64,000 nt of DNA, from positions 143,473 through 207,472 of the forward strand of contig NZ_LMEZ01000007.1 in assembly GCF_001426545.1 (NCBI RefSeq). The letters run 5' to 3'. A program made the translations under genes and the position numbers. This stretch comes from Mycobacterium sp. Root135. Lineage in GTDB: Bacteria; Actinomycetota; Actinomycetes; Mycobacteriales; Mycobacteriaceae. Positions 63,583 through 64,000 of this stretch are shown here, piece after piece (within the stretch, counting starts at the first letter, position 1; every line of letters begins with the position of its first letter). The notes beneath the pieces are model-generated. The model saw nothing but the letters and a program-made list of their open reading frames with translations. It made no database searches and was not told the DNA's origin.

Positions 63583-64000
63583 CTAGGAGGTGTCTATGAC
63601 ACCGTATCGCTCGGCGAACGGTGTCATCAAACGGGCCAGGTCACGGGCAACGTCTCCCCCACCTTCGGAGGGCGGTACCCCCAGATCGGCGGGTCCCGGC
63701 GGCATCGAGACGTAGCTCATCGCGAGCCGGACGATGGCTCTGGCCAGCACTCCGGCGTCCTCCTCGCTGGCGCGGACCCAGCTGTGCATGAACGTCGACG
63801 TGAGTCGCTGCGAACATCTCGTGATGATCGGCGCGCTGTCGGTGGTGATGATCTGCAGCAGGTCGGGCTTGGCCGCGCCGGTCAGCAGCGAGATGACCAG
63901 CGGGTCGGACGCCGACTCCGCGAAGAAGGCGCGGAAGCCTTCGAGGAAGGCGGCGTAGACGTTGCCCACGTTCCCTTGGATGGCGTCGTCGACGGCGTCC
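63583..64000 (-). CDS. TetR-family regulator, C-terminal part (5' end outside window)
   Basis: The last 139 codons of a gene begin upstream of position 64000. The segment contains GNVYAAFLEGFRAFFAESASDPLVISLL and LARAIVRLAMSYVSMPPGPADLG, which fit the ligand-binding domain of a TetR regulator. By position it corresponds to Rv3249c, which precedes the rubredoxin/alkane hydroxylase genes in Mtb. The DNA-binding domain is not in the window. Confidence 0.78.
   Translation of the reverse strand, partial: DAVDDAIQGNVGNVYAAFLEGFRAFFAESASDPLVISLLTGAAKPDLLQIITTDSAPIITRCSQRLTSTFMHSWVRASEEDAGVLARAIVRLAMSYVSMPPGPADLGVPPSEGGGDVARDLARLMTPFAERYGVIDTS

Overview
The window is high-G+C actinobacterial DNA. 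Its gene order matches the Mycobacterium tuberculosis stretch Rv3201c-Rv3249c almost gene for gene (adnB/adnA, lipV, moeZ, rhlE, entC, whiB1, pdtaS, rshA/sigH, aroA, rsgA, desA3, ppk2, secA1, hpf, lpqB-mtrB-mtrA-tmk, sahH). It differs by insertions (tandem aldo/keto reductases, an IS110-type element, two toxin loci, a TPR/lipase pair) and by lacking the Mtb genes between the Rv3235-like gene and secA1. This points to a Mycobacterium/Mycolicibacterium species, probably environmental or fast-growing. Gene names were given by recalled family resemblance and visible motifs, not by a database search.

Layout: 1-6.0 kb holds DNA repair (AdnAB helicase-nuclease; an alkyltransferase-like protein) and the LipV hydrolase. 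6.0-12.3 kb holds MoeZ, a membrane-anchored HExxH protein, a TetR regulator and small conserved mycobacterial genes. 12.5-20.4 kb holds the RhlE helicase, a propeller-like membrane protein, a ParA ATPase, the gpm2-entC-GNAT operon, a lipid kinase and whiB1 with a CRP-type site. 20.5-24.1 kb holds the PdtaS kinase, a biotinylated peptide, a 30-codon ribosomal protein bL37 gene and the sigH-rshA stress operon with a SigH-type promoter. 24-31.4 kb holds an SDR, two methyltransferases, SRAP, aroA, rsgA and two tandem aldo/keto reductases. 31.4-34.5 kb is the DesA3 desaturase and its reductase, each preceded by a related palindromic operator. 34.5-36.2 kb is an IS110-family element with structured noncoding flanks. 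36.2-43.8 kb returns to core genes (ppk2, a WS/DGAT-like protein, secA1, hpf, comF). 48-52.7 kb is tmk and mtrA-mtrB-lpqB. 58.6-64 kb carries an HAD protein, a TPR membrane protein, a secreted lipase, sahH and the end of a TetR gene.

The accessory highlight is a pair of loci on either side of lpqB-mtrB-mtrA-tmk and pointing away from it. Each has an EsxF-like WXG100 gene, an EsxE-like WXG100 gene, a large protein built like CpnT (N-terminal channel-like region, proline-rich linker, C-terminal toxin-like domain) and immunity-like genes, overlapping or nearly abutting. The C-terminal domains differ from each other, and I recognise neither as the TNT NAD glycohydrolase of CpnT. In the second locus the next two genes are unusual. 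One encodes a small immunity-like protein. The other fuses a homologue of that small protein to a second copy of the toxin-like domain, in DNA of clearly lower G+C. This arrangement is the best candidate here for something undescribed.
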